64,000 nucleotides of DNA from positions 3,464-67,463 of the forward strand of contig UQCV01000004.1 in the NCBI GenBank assembly GCA_900539665.1, in the 5' to 3' direction. Shown here one piece after another: positions 47,658 to 58,281 of the stretch (positions within the stretch are counted from its first letter, which is position 1; every line of letters starts with the position of its first letter). Both the position numbers and the translations under genes were made by a program. This DNA comes from an uncultured Succinivibrionaceae bacterium. Lineage in GTDB: Bacteria; Pseudomonadota; Gammaproteobacteria; Enterobacterales; Succinivibrionaceae. A model generated the notes under the pieces. That model saw only the letters and a list, made by a program, of their open reading frames with translations. It was not told where the DNA came from and searched no databases.

Positions 47658-48428
47658 TTACTGCGATCCGAGCCCAAAACTTGAAACCAACGTGCCCATA
47701 ATAAGCCCCCACCCATCTACTAAGACAAAGAGCATTATTTTAAATGGCAACGAAACAATCATAGGCGAGAGCATCATCATCCCCATCGCCATCAAGATAC
47801 TTGCAACTACCAAGTCTATGACGAGAAATGGCAAGAACAGCATAAAGCCCATCTGAAACGCAGTTTTTAATTCACTCACCATAAAAGCTGGAATTAAAAC
47901 TTTTAATGGGACTTTTTCAATTGCCACCGGTTTTTCCCCCGCAAATTCCATAAAAGTATTGATATCTTGCGGTCTAGTTTGTTCGCGCATAAACCGATGA
48001 ATCGGAATTTGCGCGCGTTCAAACGCCACTTTGGAAGTGATTTGATTATTTAAATATGGTTGAAGCGCCGTGTCGTTAATGTCATTTAAAACTGGACTCA
48101 TAATATAAAATGACAAAAACAATGCCAACCCCACTAAAATCTGATTCGAAGGAGTGGTTTGCAAACCTAAAGCCTGACGCAAAATTGATAACACCACAAT
48201 GATACGAGTAAAACTCGTCATCATAATAATGACCGCTGGCAAAAAACTCAAAAAGGTCATTATGGCTAAAACTTGCAAACTTAAGGAATAATCCGTCGTT
48301 CCATCATTATTAGCCGTGACGTGTACTGCATCGAGCATCAAACCTTGTTCCGCCCCTAAAGCGTTACCTGCCATAAGTAGCGTTCCAAGACCGAGCGAAA
48401 ATTTTAATATACGGTTAACGTCCATCAT
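47658..48428 (-). CDS. fliP: Flagellar export-gate protein FliP
   Basis: 256 aa with a cleavable-looking signal peptide (to about residue 25, [10 protein letters not shown]) and four membrane segments. [29 protein letters not shown] and [20 protein letters not shown] are the family signature. Its ATG overlaps the fliO stop (ATGATG), and fliQ follows 14 bp later. Confidence 0.96.
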   Translation of the reverse strand: MMDVNRILKFSLGLGTLLMAGNALGAEQGLMLDAVHVTANNDGTTDYSLSLQVLAIMTFLSFLPAVIIMMTSFTRIIVVLSILRQALGLQTTPSNQILVGLALFLSFYIMSPVLNDINDTALQPYLNNQITSKVAFERAQIPIHRFMREQTRPQDINTFMEFAGEKPVAIEKVPLKVLIPAFMVSELKTAFQMGFMLFLPFLVIDLVVASILMAMGMMMLSPMIVSLPFKIMLFVLVDGWGLIMGTLVSSFGLGSQ

Positions 48429-49363
48429 TGTGCATCCTGTGCATTGTTATCTTGTACTTTAGGTTCAGATTGGGAATTTTTGTTTTCACCAACAATTTTA
48501 GCGAGCAGATCTTTAAATCCCAATGACTTAGTTATATCTTGGCTTGAAGCCTTAGGTTCCGCTTTTGTGGCCCCACGTGCTGAGTTGTTTAAAGGTGTTG
48601 GTAGCTTATAAACTAAATTTACATTGTTTGGCGTTACCCCAATTAAAAGCTGTTCGTCCCCAACTTGCACTAAGACTAACTTCTCTTTAGTGCCTACAGC
48701 TAAAGCCGTCACCACCCCTAAGTTACCCCCACGCACGCCTGGAACTAAACGTAAACGGCGTAAAAACCACGCTAATAAGAAGATAAGCCCTAAAACCCCA
48801 AAACTATAGAGAACAAACTTACCCATCGATATTGGTTCGGCGCCCCGATAATTATGCGCTTTATTATGGTTTTCAAGGCCAAAATTTTCCGGGATGGAAT
48901 TAGCATTAGTAGAATTAAGCTCTTCATTTTTACCAATTACGCGAGATGTAGCTTCCTCTATTGGTTCAACCTTAGATACAGAGTTAGGCTCAACTTGCTT
49001 AAGCTTAGAAGATGGTTCATTTAATAACGGAGCCTCGTTTAATGGCGAAGCTTCATTTAATGATTTATTAGAAGTAACAGTTGAGTTGGCGGCTTGAGCA
49101 ATCTTTGAATCAGGTTGCGGAGCCACAGATTTTGGCCCCGTAGTCTTGGTCCCATCATGGTAAAGCGAATCCATCGCTACCTCTTTTGAGGTTGAATTTG
49201 GTGCGACCGCATTAGTCGTTGCCGCTTTGGTAGCTGGCTTACTTGGATATAAGAGCGAGTCAGATACGGACTCGGTTTGCGCCCAAGCCCCATTTACTCC
49301 TAATAAGGCCCCAAACAAACTCCAAAGCCCTAAGAAACCAAGCAATTTTTGGTGTATCGACAT
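48425..49363 (-). CDS. fliO: Flagellar assembly protein FliO, long form
   Basis: 312 aa, more than twice E. coli FliO (121). A signal peptide (to about 28, GVNGAWA) is followed by a 130-residue low-complexity Ser/Asn/Lys linker with repeated [17 protein letters not shown] units, then one membrane segment (about 178-196, [17 protein letters not shown]) and the conserved cytoplasmic part LVPGVRGG...[13 protein letters not shown]. The conserved C-terminal half identifies it; it helps FliP ring assembly. Confidence 0.88.
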   Translation of the reverse strand: MSIHQKLLGFLGLWSLFGALLGVNGAWAQTESVSDSLLYPSKPATKAATTNAVAPNSTSKEVAMDSLYHDGTKTTGPKSVAPQPDSKIAQAANSTVTSNKSLNEASPLNEAPLLNEPSSKLKQVEPNSVSKVEPIEEATSRVIGKNEELNSTNANSIPENFGLENHNKAHNYRGAEPISMGKFVLYSFGVLGLIFLLAWFLRRLRLVPGVRGGNLGVVTALAVGTKEKLVLVQVGDEQLLIGVTPNNVNLVYKLPTPLNNSARGATKAEPKASSQDITKSLGFKDLLAKIVGENKNSQSEPKVQDNNAQDAQ

Positions 49364-49420
49364 CGTCGTTTAGCTCCTTTACCAAAAATGAAAAGCGGTT
49401 CTAAGCGAACCGCCTATCTA

Positions 49421-49834
49421 TTAATGAAGCTTTTTAATGCGTTCCGTTTGCGAAATAACGTCTGTTAAACGAATCCCAAACTTATCGTTTACGACCACAA
49501 CTTCACCGTGGGCAATAAGAGTCCCATTGACTAAAACGTCTAAAGGTTCACCCGCCACACGTTCAAGTTCTACCACCGAACCTTGGTTAAGCTGTAACAG
49601 ATTGCGAATACTAATCTGCGCCCGACCTACTTCCATGGTAATTGTCACCGGAATATCCAAAATGGTATCTAAGCGCGCTTTCTCCTCACTACTTAACCCC
49701 CCACTTGGCTGAAATTCTTCTAAAGGCGCAGACTTAGCATCCTCGTCAGATAGCTGAACATTGCCGTTACCACTTTCTGCTTTTTTTTGTTCATCGAGCG
49801 CCTGGGCCCAAACATCTTCTACATCGTCACTCAT
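49421..49834 (-). CDS. fliN: Flagellar switch protein FliN
   Basis: 137 aa. An acidic N-terminus is followed by the C-ring SpoA domain: ILDIPVTITMEVGRAQISIRNLLQL and GTLIAHGEVVVVNDKFGIRLTD. It builds the bottom of the C ring with FliM and FliG. A 198-bp gap lies between it and fliM. Confidence 0.95.
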   Translation of the reverse strand: MSDDVEDVWAQALDEQKKAESGNGNVQLSDEDAKSAPLEEFQPSGGLSSEEKARLDTILDIPVTITMEVGRAQISIRNLLQLNQGSVVELERVAGEPLDVLVNGTLIAHGEVVVVNDKFGIRLTDVISQTERIKKLH

Positions 49835-50032
49835 GTTCCGCTCCTAAATTTTTTCTAGGTTCACCGAAGCGCCCCATCAATAATTCCATCTTTATTTATT
49901 AGTCCAAAAGACTAACTAAAAATTCTTTATTTTTTCGTTTATTTATCGTCTTTAATCTGTATCTTAAGTTACGTAGGCTTGGTTTAAATAAGCTTAGCTT
50001 GTCAGCACAAGTTACACTTATTTAAATTTGGC

Positions 50033-51097
50033 CTATTCTGTTGCATCAAGCACATCATCATCATCGACTGGATTCTTATCCATTAACTTCCCGCGCCTAA
50101 AGAGCGACAGTTCGTTTTTCATTGATTCTGGACGTTTTAACTTTTCCGTAATCTTAATCGCAAGCTTATCCTTGGTACGCCCCATCTTCGCTCTAAAAGT
50201 AGGCAATTCTTCCACAAAAACCAAAGTTTCTTTTGGCATTTTTACCGGGATTATCATGCCCGGCTTCAAATGTTCAATCTGGCGTAACGTGAGCTTAGTT
50301 TCTAGAAGTTGCACGCGCATGCCTACGTTTACATCCATAATTTCTTCACGTAAGGCCTTACTCCAACGCACATCCGCATCACCCTTATCGCTTTGCACCC
50401 CAGCATCAAGGAGTTCACGAATAGGTTCCACCATAGAATATGGTAGAGCCACGTGGAAGTCGCCCCCACCGCCATCAAGCTCGATATGGAATGAATTAAT
50501 AACTACCACTTCTGTTGGGCTGACAATATTGGCCATGGCTGGGTTTACTTCACTGTCGAGGTATTCAAAATCGACATCCATTACCGGGGCCCAAGCTTCA
50601 CGATAATCCTCAAAAATAATCTTGAGGAGCATTTGAATAATACGACGTTCCGTTGGAGTAAATTCACGCCCTTCAATCTTGGCATGATATTTACCATCCC
50701 CACCAAAGAAGTTTTCCACCAAAATAAAGACCAAACGCGCTTCCATAGTGATAAGCGCAGTCCCTTTTAACGGCCGAAAACGAACCATGTTTAAACTTGT
50801 AGGCACAAATAGAGTATGGACATATTCGCCAAACTTTAACATCTGGACGCCGTTGATTGAAACTTCAGCCGTACGGCGCATCATGTTAAAAAGACTAATA
50901 CGTAAATGGCGGGCAAAACGTTCATTGACGAGTTCTAGGGTAGGCATGCGCCCACGGACTATACGATCTTGAGCCGCAAAGTCAAAGCGTACAACCCCGG
51001 ATTCCTTGCCATCGTCTTCACTAGGTTCATCTTCAGGAACTTCATCTACACCGTGCAGGAGGGCATCAATTTCGTCCTGGCTTAAAATATCACTCAC
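50033..51097 (-). CDS. fliM: Flagellar switch protein FliM
   Basis: 354 aa. The N-terminal SDILSQDEIDALL is the CheY-P binding helix. The middle domain and the C-terminal SpoA domain follow (DVNVGMRVQLLETKLTLRQIEHLKPGMIIPV). Middle part of the C ring; CheY-P binding switches rotation. It starts 15 bp after fliL. Confidence 0.97.
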   Translation of the reverse strand: MSDILSQDEIDALLHGVDEVPEDEPSEDDGKESGVVRFDFAAQDRIVRGRMPTLELVNERFARHLRISLFNMMRRTAEVSINGVQMLKFGEYVHTLFVPTSLNMVRFRPLKGTALITMEARLVFILVENFFGGDGKYHAKIEGREFTPTERRIIQMLLKIIFEDYREAWAPVMDVDFEYLDSEVNPAMANIVSPTEVVVINSFHIELDGGGGDFHVALPYSMVEPIRELLDAGVQSDKGDADVRWSKALREEIMDVNVGMRVQLLETKLTLRQIEHLKPGMIIPVKMPKETLVFVEELPTFRAKMGRTKDKLAIKITEKLKRPESMKNELSLFRRGKLMDKNPVDDDDVLDATE

Positions 51098-51112
51098 GAC
51101 CTGCTCCTTCCT

Positions 51113-51631
51113 TTACTGCATGACAAAGTTAGTAAATAGCACCTGATCTATTACGGCACTACCGGTTTCATCACGCATTGCATTTTGCACATTTTCTAAA
51201 CAAATTTTCTTAACCTGAGCGCGCCCATCCTTATCATTGTAGAGATTAGGATCGATACTAGTAAAAGTTTCGTTGAGCACTGATTTGATTAAAAGGCTAT
51301 TAATTTGAGCTAAAGAGATGTTTTGTTCATCAGAAACTACTACGGCCACATAAACCTGTAACATACGTTCACGTGGCCTAGTGTTTAAAGAGACTACAAA
51401 TGGTTGGTCAAACTTAATATAGTGTACAACCTTCGCCCCTGGCATCGCTTGGCCTGGTTTTGGTAAGGCTTGAGTGGCGACTGCTTCTTCTTCGCTACTA
51501 CCACCTAAAAAGAAAGCCAAACCACCACCTACCAAAGCTAAAAACACTACAACTCCAGCGATGATAATAATTAGTTTTGTTTTTTTGCCGCTATTAGCGC
51601 CATCAAGCTTGAGCTCTTGTTGTTCTGCCAT
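51113..51631 (-). CDS. fliL: Flagellar stator-associated protein FliL
   Basis: 172 aa. One membrane anchor (about 18-38, LIIIIAGVVVFLALVGGGLAFFL) and a periplasmic stomatin-like domain with PFVVSL...RERMLQVYVAVVVSDE. The ATG at 51631 begins MAEQQELKLDG and has AGAGG upstream; a longer in-frame start at 51673 lacks one. FliL surrounds the stator units. Confidence 0.92.
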   Translation of the reverse strand: MAEQQELKLDGANSGKKTKLIIIIAGVVVFLALVGGGLAFFLGGSSEEEAVATQALPKPGQAMPGAKVVHYIKFDQPFVVSLNTRPRERMLQVYVAVVVSDEQNISLAQINSLLIKSVLNETFTSIDPNLYNDKDGRAQVKKICLENVQNAMRDETGSAVIDQVLFTNFVMQ

Positions 51632-51764
51632 GAATCTTGCCTCTAAAAAACTTTGTCTCTTATGCCAAAACATGATTTTAGCTTAAAGCGTTGATTTTAC
51701 CAAATATCAGCTCTGATTTTTGGCGGGTTCGGCAATATTTAACCCTTGCCGAACCTTTTACCAA

Positions 51765-53756
51765 CTACATTCCAGCGATTTTTAAGCCTCTAAGAGTGGA
51801 ATTTAAACTATTACCAAAACTGTTTTGCCCTTCACTAAAGATATTTAACCACGCTTCGTTAGCACTACTATCTTGGTTTCTTAAGCTATCTTGCCAAGAT
51901 TGCTGTGCGCGGGCATAGCCCTTAGATTCATGTTCTTGGCGTTCCCCTTGGAAATCATGGGTGCTTTCTACGCTTTCATCAACCAAGTCAACTCCAACTT
52001 GAGCCATATAATCTTTGAGTTTTGGTAAACTATCTCCTAAGAGCTCCTTAGCAGCGCGAGTGGTAGCGGTAAAGTTTACGGCAGCGCGATTTCCATCGTC
52101 CACACTTACCGAAATCTTTAAACGACCTAAATTATGCGGATAGAGCTCAAGCTCTACCTGACGCAAGTTACGAGCTGCCATCTTCATCACTTGCTGATGA
52201 ATACGTTCAGCATTCCCATTTCGGTCTCCCCCTAAAAGTTCAACTCGACCAAAGACTTCGCTACTCCCAGTTAAACTATTAGAAGTTAAGGTAGCTGAGT
52301 TTTCGGCCCCACTAAAGCCTGCATTAGCACTACTTCTATTAGTAGCAGCAGTCCCCGCTAAAACCTGTGCACGCTGCCGGTTATTACTCATAACCCCAGC
52401 AAAAGCTTCATTAGAACTTAAATCAGCCCCAGTGTTTAAAGTTTCAGCAGAAGTAAATTGAACTCCATTTTCCCCAAAGAAACCAGAAGCCCCATCACTA
52501 TCAAAGAACCCCAATTCACTTGCTTCATGACTAGTTACATTTTCAAAAGCTTCATCGCCTAACATAGAAGATAATTCAGCTTGTTCTTGAGCTTTCAAAT
52601 CTTGAGTAGTTGTAGTTGAAGCTACATTTTGACGCTGTAAAATTGAGGTAATCATGGAACTTGAACTTAACGGTTCGCTTATTGAAGTTCTAGCCGCTTG
52701 TTGCATCTTCACCATGAAGCTTAAGGTATCGCCAGCTTGAGCCTGTAATACGGCATCCGCGGCATCACCACTTGAGGACACAACTTTAAGACCAGCTTTA
52801 TGAGCTTCTTTTAAAGCGTCACGCGCTTCAACTGAAACTTCGGCCTTAACGTTTGCTGAAGTTGTAAGTGCATGTTTTTTAGAAGTTAGAATCTGACTTG
52901 GGTCTAACTTACCTTCTGTAGGCATAGTTGGGTCTTCACTAGTTAAAACTGCTAAATTTTCATTAGTCGCTGTTGCTTTCCCGTCTTGAGCGGAAAGTTT
53001 TTGCCACTTAGAGGCATCAGTTGCCACTTGAGCTTGAAGCGCTTGGTCTAAAGCTTCGCTTGAGACCTTAGTCCCAACTACAGTGTTAGCGTTGGTATGT
53101 GCGTATTCCTTGCCATTGGCAATAGTGTTTTGAGCAGAAGCTTCAACTTCAGCTTTTAAGCCCATCGCATCGATCTTGGCTTTAGATGATTCAGAAGATT
53201 CATTTTCCTGAACTACCGTAGCGTTAGTGTCCAAAGTTTCAGGTTCATCTGCGCCTAAATTATAATCAGCGTCGCTTAAGATCCACGCCCCGCTTTCATC
53301 AAGCTCAGAGGCACTTAGATCATATATATCGGTAACGGTTTTATTTTCATTATCAGCAAAAGTTGACGCTTGGTCCTTTACGGTTTCAGGATTAGACGCC
53401 ACTACAGCAGAATCAGCTAAAGACGCACCTTCGGTGGTAGTAGCTTCACCTTCTACCAAAGCCAATTCTTCGTCATTAGCTGCTTCCACTTGAGCTTTGG
53501 CTGTCACATTTTTGACAGTAGCATCTTGAGTTTCAACCTTAGCATGAGCTTTGTTTGACTCGACTCTTTTATCTTTTACAAGAGTTTTAGCTTTAGCAGT
53601 CGCATTATTCTCAGTGCGTCCGGCCACATCTTGCCGTTCCTTAGCCATAGCACTACGAAAATCCGCTCCAGCCCCCAAATCTTCATTTTTAACAGAGCTC
53701 TTTAGTTCCATTGTGTCTAAGTTTGCTGGCGAAATCATATCAAGTGCAATCATCAT
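51765..53756 (-). CDS. fliK: Flagellar hook-length control protein FliK
   Basis: 663 aa. The conserved part is C-terminal (about 535-640): LRQVELELYPHNLGRLKISVSVDDG...AAKELLGDSLPKLKDYMAQVGV. The first 500 residues are an Ala/Thr/Glu-rich, poorly conserved ruler. The start chosen is the ATG at 53756, five bases after AGGAG; a TTG six codons earlier lies inside the leader. A sigma-54 promoter match lies 50 bp upstream, so fliK may start its own unit. Confidence 0.9.
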   Translation of the reverse strand: MMIALDMISPANLDTMELKSSVKNEDLGAGADFRSAMAKERQDVAGRTENNATAKAKTLVKDKRVESNKAHAKVETQDATVKNVTAKAQVEAANDEELALVEGEATTTEGASLADSAVVASNPETVKDQASTFADNENKTVTDIYDLSASELDESGAWILSDADYNLGADEPETLDTNATVVQENESSESSKAKIDAMGLKAEVEASAQNTIANGKEYAHTNANTVVGTKVSSEALDQALQAQVATDASKWQKLSAQDGKATATNENLAVLTSEDPTMPTEGKLDPSQILTSKKHALTTSANVKAEVSVEARDALKEAHKAGLKVVSSSGDAADAVLQAQAGDTLSFMVKMQQAARTSISEPLSSSSMITSILQRQNVASTTTTQDLKAQEQAELSSMLGDEAFENVTSHEASELGFFDSDGASGFFGENGVQFTSAETLNTGADLSSNEAFAGVMSNNRQRAQVLAGTAATNRSSANAGFSGAENSATLTSNSLTGSSEVFGRVELLGGDRNGNAERIHQQVMKMAARNLRQVELELYPHNLGRLKISVSVDDGNRAAVNFTATTRAAKELLGDSLPKLKDYMAQVGVDLVDESVESTHDFQGERQEHESKGYARAQQSWQDSLRNQDSSANEAWLNIFSEGQNSFGNSLNSTLRGLKIAGM

Positions 53757-53808
53757 TAAATCTCCTACGGTCAAAAAACCGTTATCCTGCCGTTATTGTC
53801 TACGATGA

Positions 53809-53825
53809 TGCAAATTATTTGCCAA
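53809..53825 (-). promoter_or_regulatory. Sigma-54 promoter before fliK
   Basis: On the minus strand TTGGCAAATAATTTGCA carries GG (-24) and GC (-12) at the right spacing. Transcription would start near 53797, 41 bases before the fliK start. It lies in a 230-bp gap that otherwise holds nothing recognisable. Confidence 0.65.
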
Positions 53826-53989
53826 TTTGGTATTGCCGCTGTTTATAAACTTGTTTTCAGAAAAATATTTAACTTCGTTCACAATTTAAGACGCCAATAG
53901 CTTTGTTTTCTATCTTTGTTTTGGTCTCTGTTTTTCTTGTTTGGTAGTACTCTTGATTGCAGGCAAGATTACTAGTTTAGACTATTAGT

Positions 53990-54448
53990 TTAATAGTCTG
54001 CACTACTCGTTTGGCTTTTTTGAAAAAAACGATTCGTCGATAAATCATCACTTAGCTTTTGCTCTTGTTTAGCTAAGGCGGTAGCAGCTTCTAAGCGTCG
54101 CTTTTCCATCAACATTTCCACACCTTTACGTCTAGCTTCAGCATCTTTAAAGGCTTGAAGCCTCGTGGCAACTTCAGCTTTAATCTTTTGTAGACCCTTT
54201 AATTGCTCCGCTGAAATATTATCTAAGCGCCCAATAAACGCCGTGTAATGTTCATAAGTACCATGCGATACGGGGCCACTCATGCCTTTATTAACTAAAT
54301 CAGAGGAGTAGATCCCCCGAAACCTATCTAAAGCCGCAAGCTGTTGCTCAAAATTTCGTTGCTGCGTTAAAGCGGCTAAGTAAAGAGAACGACTTTCGTC
54401 TTCAAGCTTCTTTAGTCGTTCGTAAAGTAATTCAAGCGCGCCAGCCAT
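53990..54448 (-). CDS. fliJ: Flagellar export chaperone FliJ
   Basis: 152 aa. All-helical and highly charged, as expected of the FliJ coiled-coil stalk that couples FliI to FlhA. Typical YLAALTQQRNFEQQLAALDRFRGIY in the first half. Recognised mostly by position after fliI and by this pattern; sequence conservation in the family is weak. Confidence 0.85.
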   Translation of the reverse strand: MAGALELLYERLKKLEDESRSLYLAALTQQRNFEQQLAALDRFRGIYSSDLVNKGMSGPVSHGTYEHYTAFIGRLDNISAEQLKGLQKIKAEVATRLQAFKDAEARRKGVEMLMEKRRLEAATALAKQEQKLSDDLSTNRFFQKSQTSSADY

Positions 54449-54512
54449 CTACATTTAATTCCTAATTTTTTATGCCTATCACCATAAGCGCTTTAAAGTT
54501 TAAGATTTTATC

Positions 54513-55877
54513 TTAGCGCTTATTGCCCATAGGAGGCACTGCGCGACCTCCACCACCCGCCATCACTTGAGCGAGGGCCTTAAGTTCAGCGACACATTGG
54601 TCATAGGGAATGACTTCTTTCATCTTTTGTTGTAAAAATTGGTCAATGACCGGTTTTAGTTTTATAGCCTGGTCAATACGTGGATCAGCCCCGGCTTGGT
54701 AAGCCCCTAAGGCTATCAAATCGCGATTTTGTTCGTAAAGGGAATATGTTTGCTTGACCGCTCGCGCCATGATTTGGTGTTCTTCCGAGGTAACCATCGC
54801 CATAACACGAGAAATAGACTTTTCAATATCAATCGCTGGATAATGCCCACTATCGGCTAGCGCACGAGATAAAACTATGTGCCCGTCAAGAATCGCACGT
54901 GCCGAGTCCGCAATCGGATCTTGTAAATCGTCCCCTTCAGTTAACACGGTAAAAAACGCCGTAATCGAACCTTGATTTTCCGCCCCGTTACCGGCGCGTT
55001 CAACTAAAGCCGGCAAGCGAGCAAATACAGAAGGCGGATAACCTTTAGTTGCCGGTGGCTCACCGATTGCTAACGCGATTTCACGTTGCGCCTGCGCATA
55101 ACGCGTCAATGAATCCATAAGAAGTAGTACGTTTTTGCCTTGGTCTCTAAAGTATTCTGCAATCGCTAATGAAGTTTCACAGCCCTTTAGGCGCATTAAA
55201 GGCGAAGCATCAGCTGGAGCTGCCACCACGACCGAACGTGCGCGTCCTTCCGGCCCTAAAATATCTTCAATAAACTCACGAACTTCACGTCCACGTTCCC
55301 CTATAAGCCCCACCACAGTTACATCTGCAGTCGAGCCGCGAGTCATCATCCCAAGAAGAACAGACTTACCAACCCCGGAACCGGCAAAAAGCCCCATACG
55401 TTGCCCTTGGCCTACAGTAATAATAGCATTGATGGCCCGCACCCCAACGTCCATTGGTTCTTTAATTGGTTTACGAGCTAACGGATTCATCCGCCGAGGC
55501 ACAAAACGTTGTCGCCTATCTCTAATCAATGGTCCCTGCCCATCGATAGGATTACCAATCCCATCTATAACGCGCCCTAAGAGATGAGGCCCATAAGGAA
55601 AATCACTCTGACTACCAATAGGCGTTACTTTAGCCCCAGGCACCACTCCTTTTAATTCTTCGGATGGCATCAAATAAAGCTTTTCCCCACTAAAACCCAC
55701 AACCTCAGCTTCTAAGCTTCCATCGACGGTTTCAATGCGACAAATCGAGCCTACCGCCGCTCGGCAGCCTACGGCCTCTAAAGTTAAACCAACGACTCGC
55801 ACTAAACGGCCAGAGACCGCTGGAGTCTCCGGAGCTTCTGGAATAGCGCAGTTCATCAAGCTTTCAATTACGCTCAT
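54513..55877 (-). CDS. fliI: Flagellum-specific ATPase FliI
   Basis: 454 aa (E. coli 457). Walker [16 protein letters not shown] at about 160-175 and Walker [21 protein letters not shown]. It is F1-beta-like; the EKSISRVM and [12 protein letters not shown] motifs are typical. It drives export of flagellar subunits with FliH and FliJ. Starts six bases after fliH. Confidence 0.97.
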   Translation of the reverse strand: MSVIESLMNCAIPEAPETPAVSGRLVRVVGLTLEAVGCRAAVGSICRIETVDGSLEAEVVGFSGEKLYLMPSEELKGVVPGAKVTPIGSQSDFPYGPHLLGRVIDGIGNPIDGQGPLIRDRRQRFVPRRMNPLARKPIKEPMDVGVRAINAIITVGQGQRMGLFAGSGVGKSVLLGMMTRGSTADVTVVGLIGERGREVREFIEDILGPEGRARSVVVAAPADASPLMRLKGCETSLAIAEYFRDQGKNVLLLMDSLTRYAQAQREIALAIGEPPATKGYPPSVFARLPALVERAGNGAENQGSITAFFTVLTEGDDLQDPIADSARAILDGHIVLSRALADSGHYPAIDIEKSISRVMAMVTSEEHQIMARAVKQTYSLYEQNRDLIALGAYQAGADPRIDQAIKLKPVIDQFLQQKMKEVIPYDQCVAELKALAQVMAGGGGRAVPPMGNKR

Positions 55878-55882
55878 AGCTT

Positions 55883-57106
55883 TTAACCTCGTTTAGTCGA
55901 GATGCCACTTGCGGGTTCCACTTGGACTTGGTTATCCATAGCTGCATCTGGCAGATTAGTTTGGGTCACTACGGCTTCTTCTTGAATGATAGCGTTTTTC
56001 GGATCATCTAGTTCATTTAAAGAGGTGGCAGAAGCGTCCGGCTCAACTTGAAAAGCTTGTTCCCCTGGAGTCTCTGAAGCATTGGTAGCGTCGTGCTCAA
56101 GCTCTTGGCTCAGACCATCATTTGGGGCCATGGTATATGAAGTCTCAGCCTTTTGAACATCGCCATTAGAAGCTATTGGTTCTAACGGTACATTATCATA
56201 AGCATGGTTTACCTCGTAACCCGAGTTTTGTGGCGCTAGCTCCACCTTATCACTATTTAAGTTCATAAACTCTGCTAAGAACTTATCAATACGTTCCTCT
56301 AAACGAATATCAATACTACTCATCTGCGCGTCGGCTGCAATATCACCAGGTTTTAAGTTAGGATCAGGTAAGATTTTTAGCTCCGCCGTGCCGATGGTAT
56401 CGGCAACTAAATGACAATCAGCAGGGTTTAATCTAAATGAAACGTTAGTTGAAGCGACCGGTAGCAACCGGCATACATCAGCAATAGCTTGTTCAAGATA
56501 GGCCGGGTTAACCTTAACTTCTTGTTTGATAAAGGCTCGCGCTAAACGCCCGGCAAGGTAAATAAGTTCGGAGGAAATTTCAGTATCTAGTTTACCAATG
56601 GGGTCCACTAGGTGATTAGCGTAGCGACAAAACCGCGCAGCTTCGCTTGCAATAATTTCTTGACCGTTTTTTAAGCCTTCTGCTTGGCCAGCCGCAAAGC
56701 CATCGCGAGTCCCAGATACTACCCCAGCTTCATAGCCTTCCTTATGACCTTCACTATAACCATGTTCCTTGCCTTCCGCAAAACCATCGTCATATGCAGC
56801 TTTACGAATGGCCTCAAGCTCTTCTAACGTAATAGCAGCTACTTTTTCTTCAGCAGGCGCAGGTCCCTCTTCTTTGGCTTTTAACCCTTCTTCATACCAA
56901 TTGGCTTTCATGCCTAAGGCATTGGTTTCATTAGGATCGGGGGCATTACGAGAATCTTCAACAAACTCCACGTCATATGGTTTAGCTTGACCTTGCTCAT
57001 CATCAATGAGCTTTTGAGGCCTAAACTTTGGGGCGTCAGAACGTTCAGAATAGTAGTTGCTTGGCACTGAAGCTTCAGCTTGCTCTAAATCCTTAAAATT
57101 ATTCAT
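55883..57106 (-). CDS. fliH: Flagellar assembly protein FliH, with long C-terminal extension
   Basis: 407 aa, against 228 in Salmonella. The middle has a run of GxxxG repeats (about 105-150, [18 protein letters not shown]) and then the FliI-binding C-terminal domain ([25 protein letters not shown]...LNPADC). After about residue 285 there is an acidic, low-complexity tail of some 120 residues not seen in standard FliH. It regulates FliI. Confidence 0.9.
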   Translation of the reverse strand: MNNFKDLEQAEASVPSNYYSERSDAPKFRPQKLIDDEQGQAKPYDVEFVEDSRNAPDPNETNALGMKANWYEEGLKAKEEGPAPAEEKVAAITLEELEAIRKAAYDDGFAEGKEHGYSEGHKEGYEAGVVSGTRDGFAAGQAEGLKNGQEIIASEAARFCRYANHLVDPIGKLDTEISSELIYLAGRLARAFIKQEVKVNPAYLEQAIADVCRLLPVASTNVSFRLNPADCHLVADTIGTAELKILPDPNLKPGDIAADAQMSSIDIRLEERIDKFLAEFMNLNSDKVELAPQNSGYEVNHAYDNVPLEPIASNGDVQKAETSYTMAPNDGLSQELEHDATNASETPGEQAFQVEPDASATSLNELDDPKNAIIQEEAVVTQTNLPDAAMDNQVQVEPASGISTKRG

Positions 57107-57235
57107 AAGTCCCTCGTAAATACCAAAAGGCGGCGAGCCTTAGCACACCGCAAAACGACAATTAAAACTGAGATCATACTTGAACTTTAAAACTAGGCCC
57201 CACGGGCTTAGCTTTAAAGCAATTAACTTTATGGT

Positions 57236-58279
57236 TTACACAAAGTTATCACCGCCACCTAGGCCTAACATAATTTCGCCACTATCAGCTAAACGACGGG
57301 CAATAGTAAGAATTTCTTTTTGAGCAGCTTCCACGTCACTAATACGCATTGGGCTCATAGTAGACAAGTCTTCACGTAACGTATCGGCGGCACGCTTAGA
57401 CATATTCTTAAAGATTTTTTCTTTAAGATTATCATCCGCACCTTTAAGAGCTTTAGTCAACAAGTCACCAGATACTTCACGTAACAAGGTCTGAATACCA
57501 CGGTCATCAACGTCGATAAGATTTTCAAAGACGAACATGAGGTCTTGAATCTGCTGACTCATTTCTTCATCGTTTTCACGAATAGCATCCATGAGCTGAC
57601 CTTCAATATTGGTATCGAGATAGTTCATAATAGAAGCGGCTGCCTTAAGACCACCCATCTTAGCTGCCTGAGTACTTGCAGAACCCGCAAATTGTTTTTC
57701 CATAATTTCGTTGAGTTCTTGTAAAGCGGCCGGTTGTACTTCTTCCAAATTCGCGATACGCATAATTAAATCAAGGCGCACAGGCTCTGGAAATTGACTT
57801 AAAATTTCCGCACTCTGTTCAGGTTCCAAATACGACAACACAATGGTTTGAATCTGCGGGTGTTCGTTCTGAATAATAGTCGCTACCTGACGTGCATCCA
57901 TCCACTTTAAAGAGTCCAAACCACGCGCGCCCGAACCCATGATAATCTGTTCAACTAAGTTACCAGCCTTGTCTTCACCTAAAGCGGCCACGAGTGCTTT
58001 ACGCACAAAGTCTTCCGACCCCACCCCGATATTAGAATACTTCTGAATATCATTGATAAAGAGGCGCTGCACGGCGGTAACTTTTTCATTACTAAAGTCG
58101 CTCATAGAGGCCATCGCCATCCCCAAGCGTTGTACTTGCTTTGGCTCTAGGTGACGAAATATTGACGCTGCGTCATCTTCGTTTAAGCTCAGCATCAACA
58201 CCGCAGCCTTATCATAGCCTGACATTTCAGCTAAGAGTCTTAGTTGCTCCTCTGTAAGATCGTTTACTGCTTCACCCAT
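57236..58279 (-). CDS. fliG: Flagellar motor switch protein FliG
   Basis: 347 aa. It links the MS ring to the C ring and carries the torque helix. The central IQTIVLSYLEPEQSAEILSQFPE and the C-terminal LMFVFENLIDVDDRGIQTLLREV with charged residues for stator contact are intact. It starts 2 bp after fliF; 129 bp separate it from fliH. Confidence 0.97.
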   Translation of the reverse strand: MGEAVNDLTEEQLRLLAEMSGYDKAAVLMLSLNEDDAASIFRHLEPKQVQRLGMAMASMSDFSNEKVTAVQRLFINDIQKYSNIGVGSEDFVRKALVAALGEDKAGNLVEQIIMGSGARGLDSLKWMDARQVATIIQNEHPQIQTIVLSYLEPEQSAEILSQFPEPVRLDLIMRIANLEEVQPAALQELNEIMEKQFAGSASTQAAKMGGLKAAASIMNYLDTNIEGQLMDAIRENDEEMSQQIQDLMFVFENLIDVDDRGIQTLLREVSGDLLTKALKGADDNLKEKIFKNMSKRAADTLREDLSTMSPMRISDVEAAQKEILTIARRLADSGEIMLGLGGGDNFV

Positions 58280-58281
58280 TT

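Noticed and set aside
49835..50032. Internal promoter or terminator between fliM and fliN
   Set aside because: Only a weak 6-bp hairpin without a T-run and no sigma-54 or sigma-28 match was seen.
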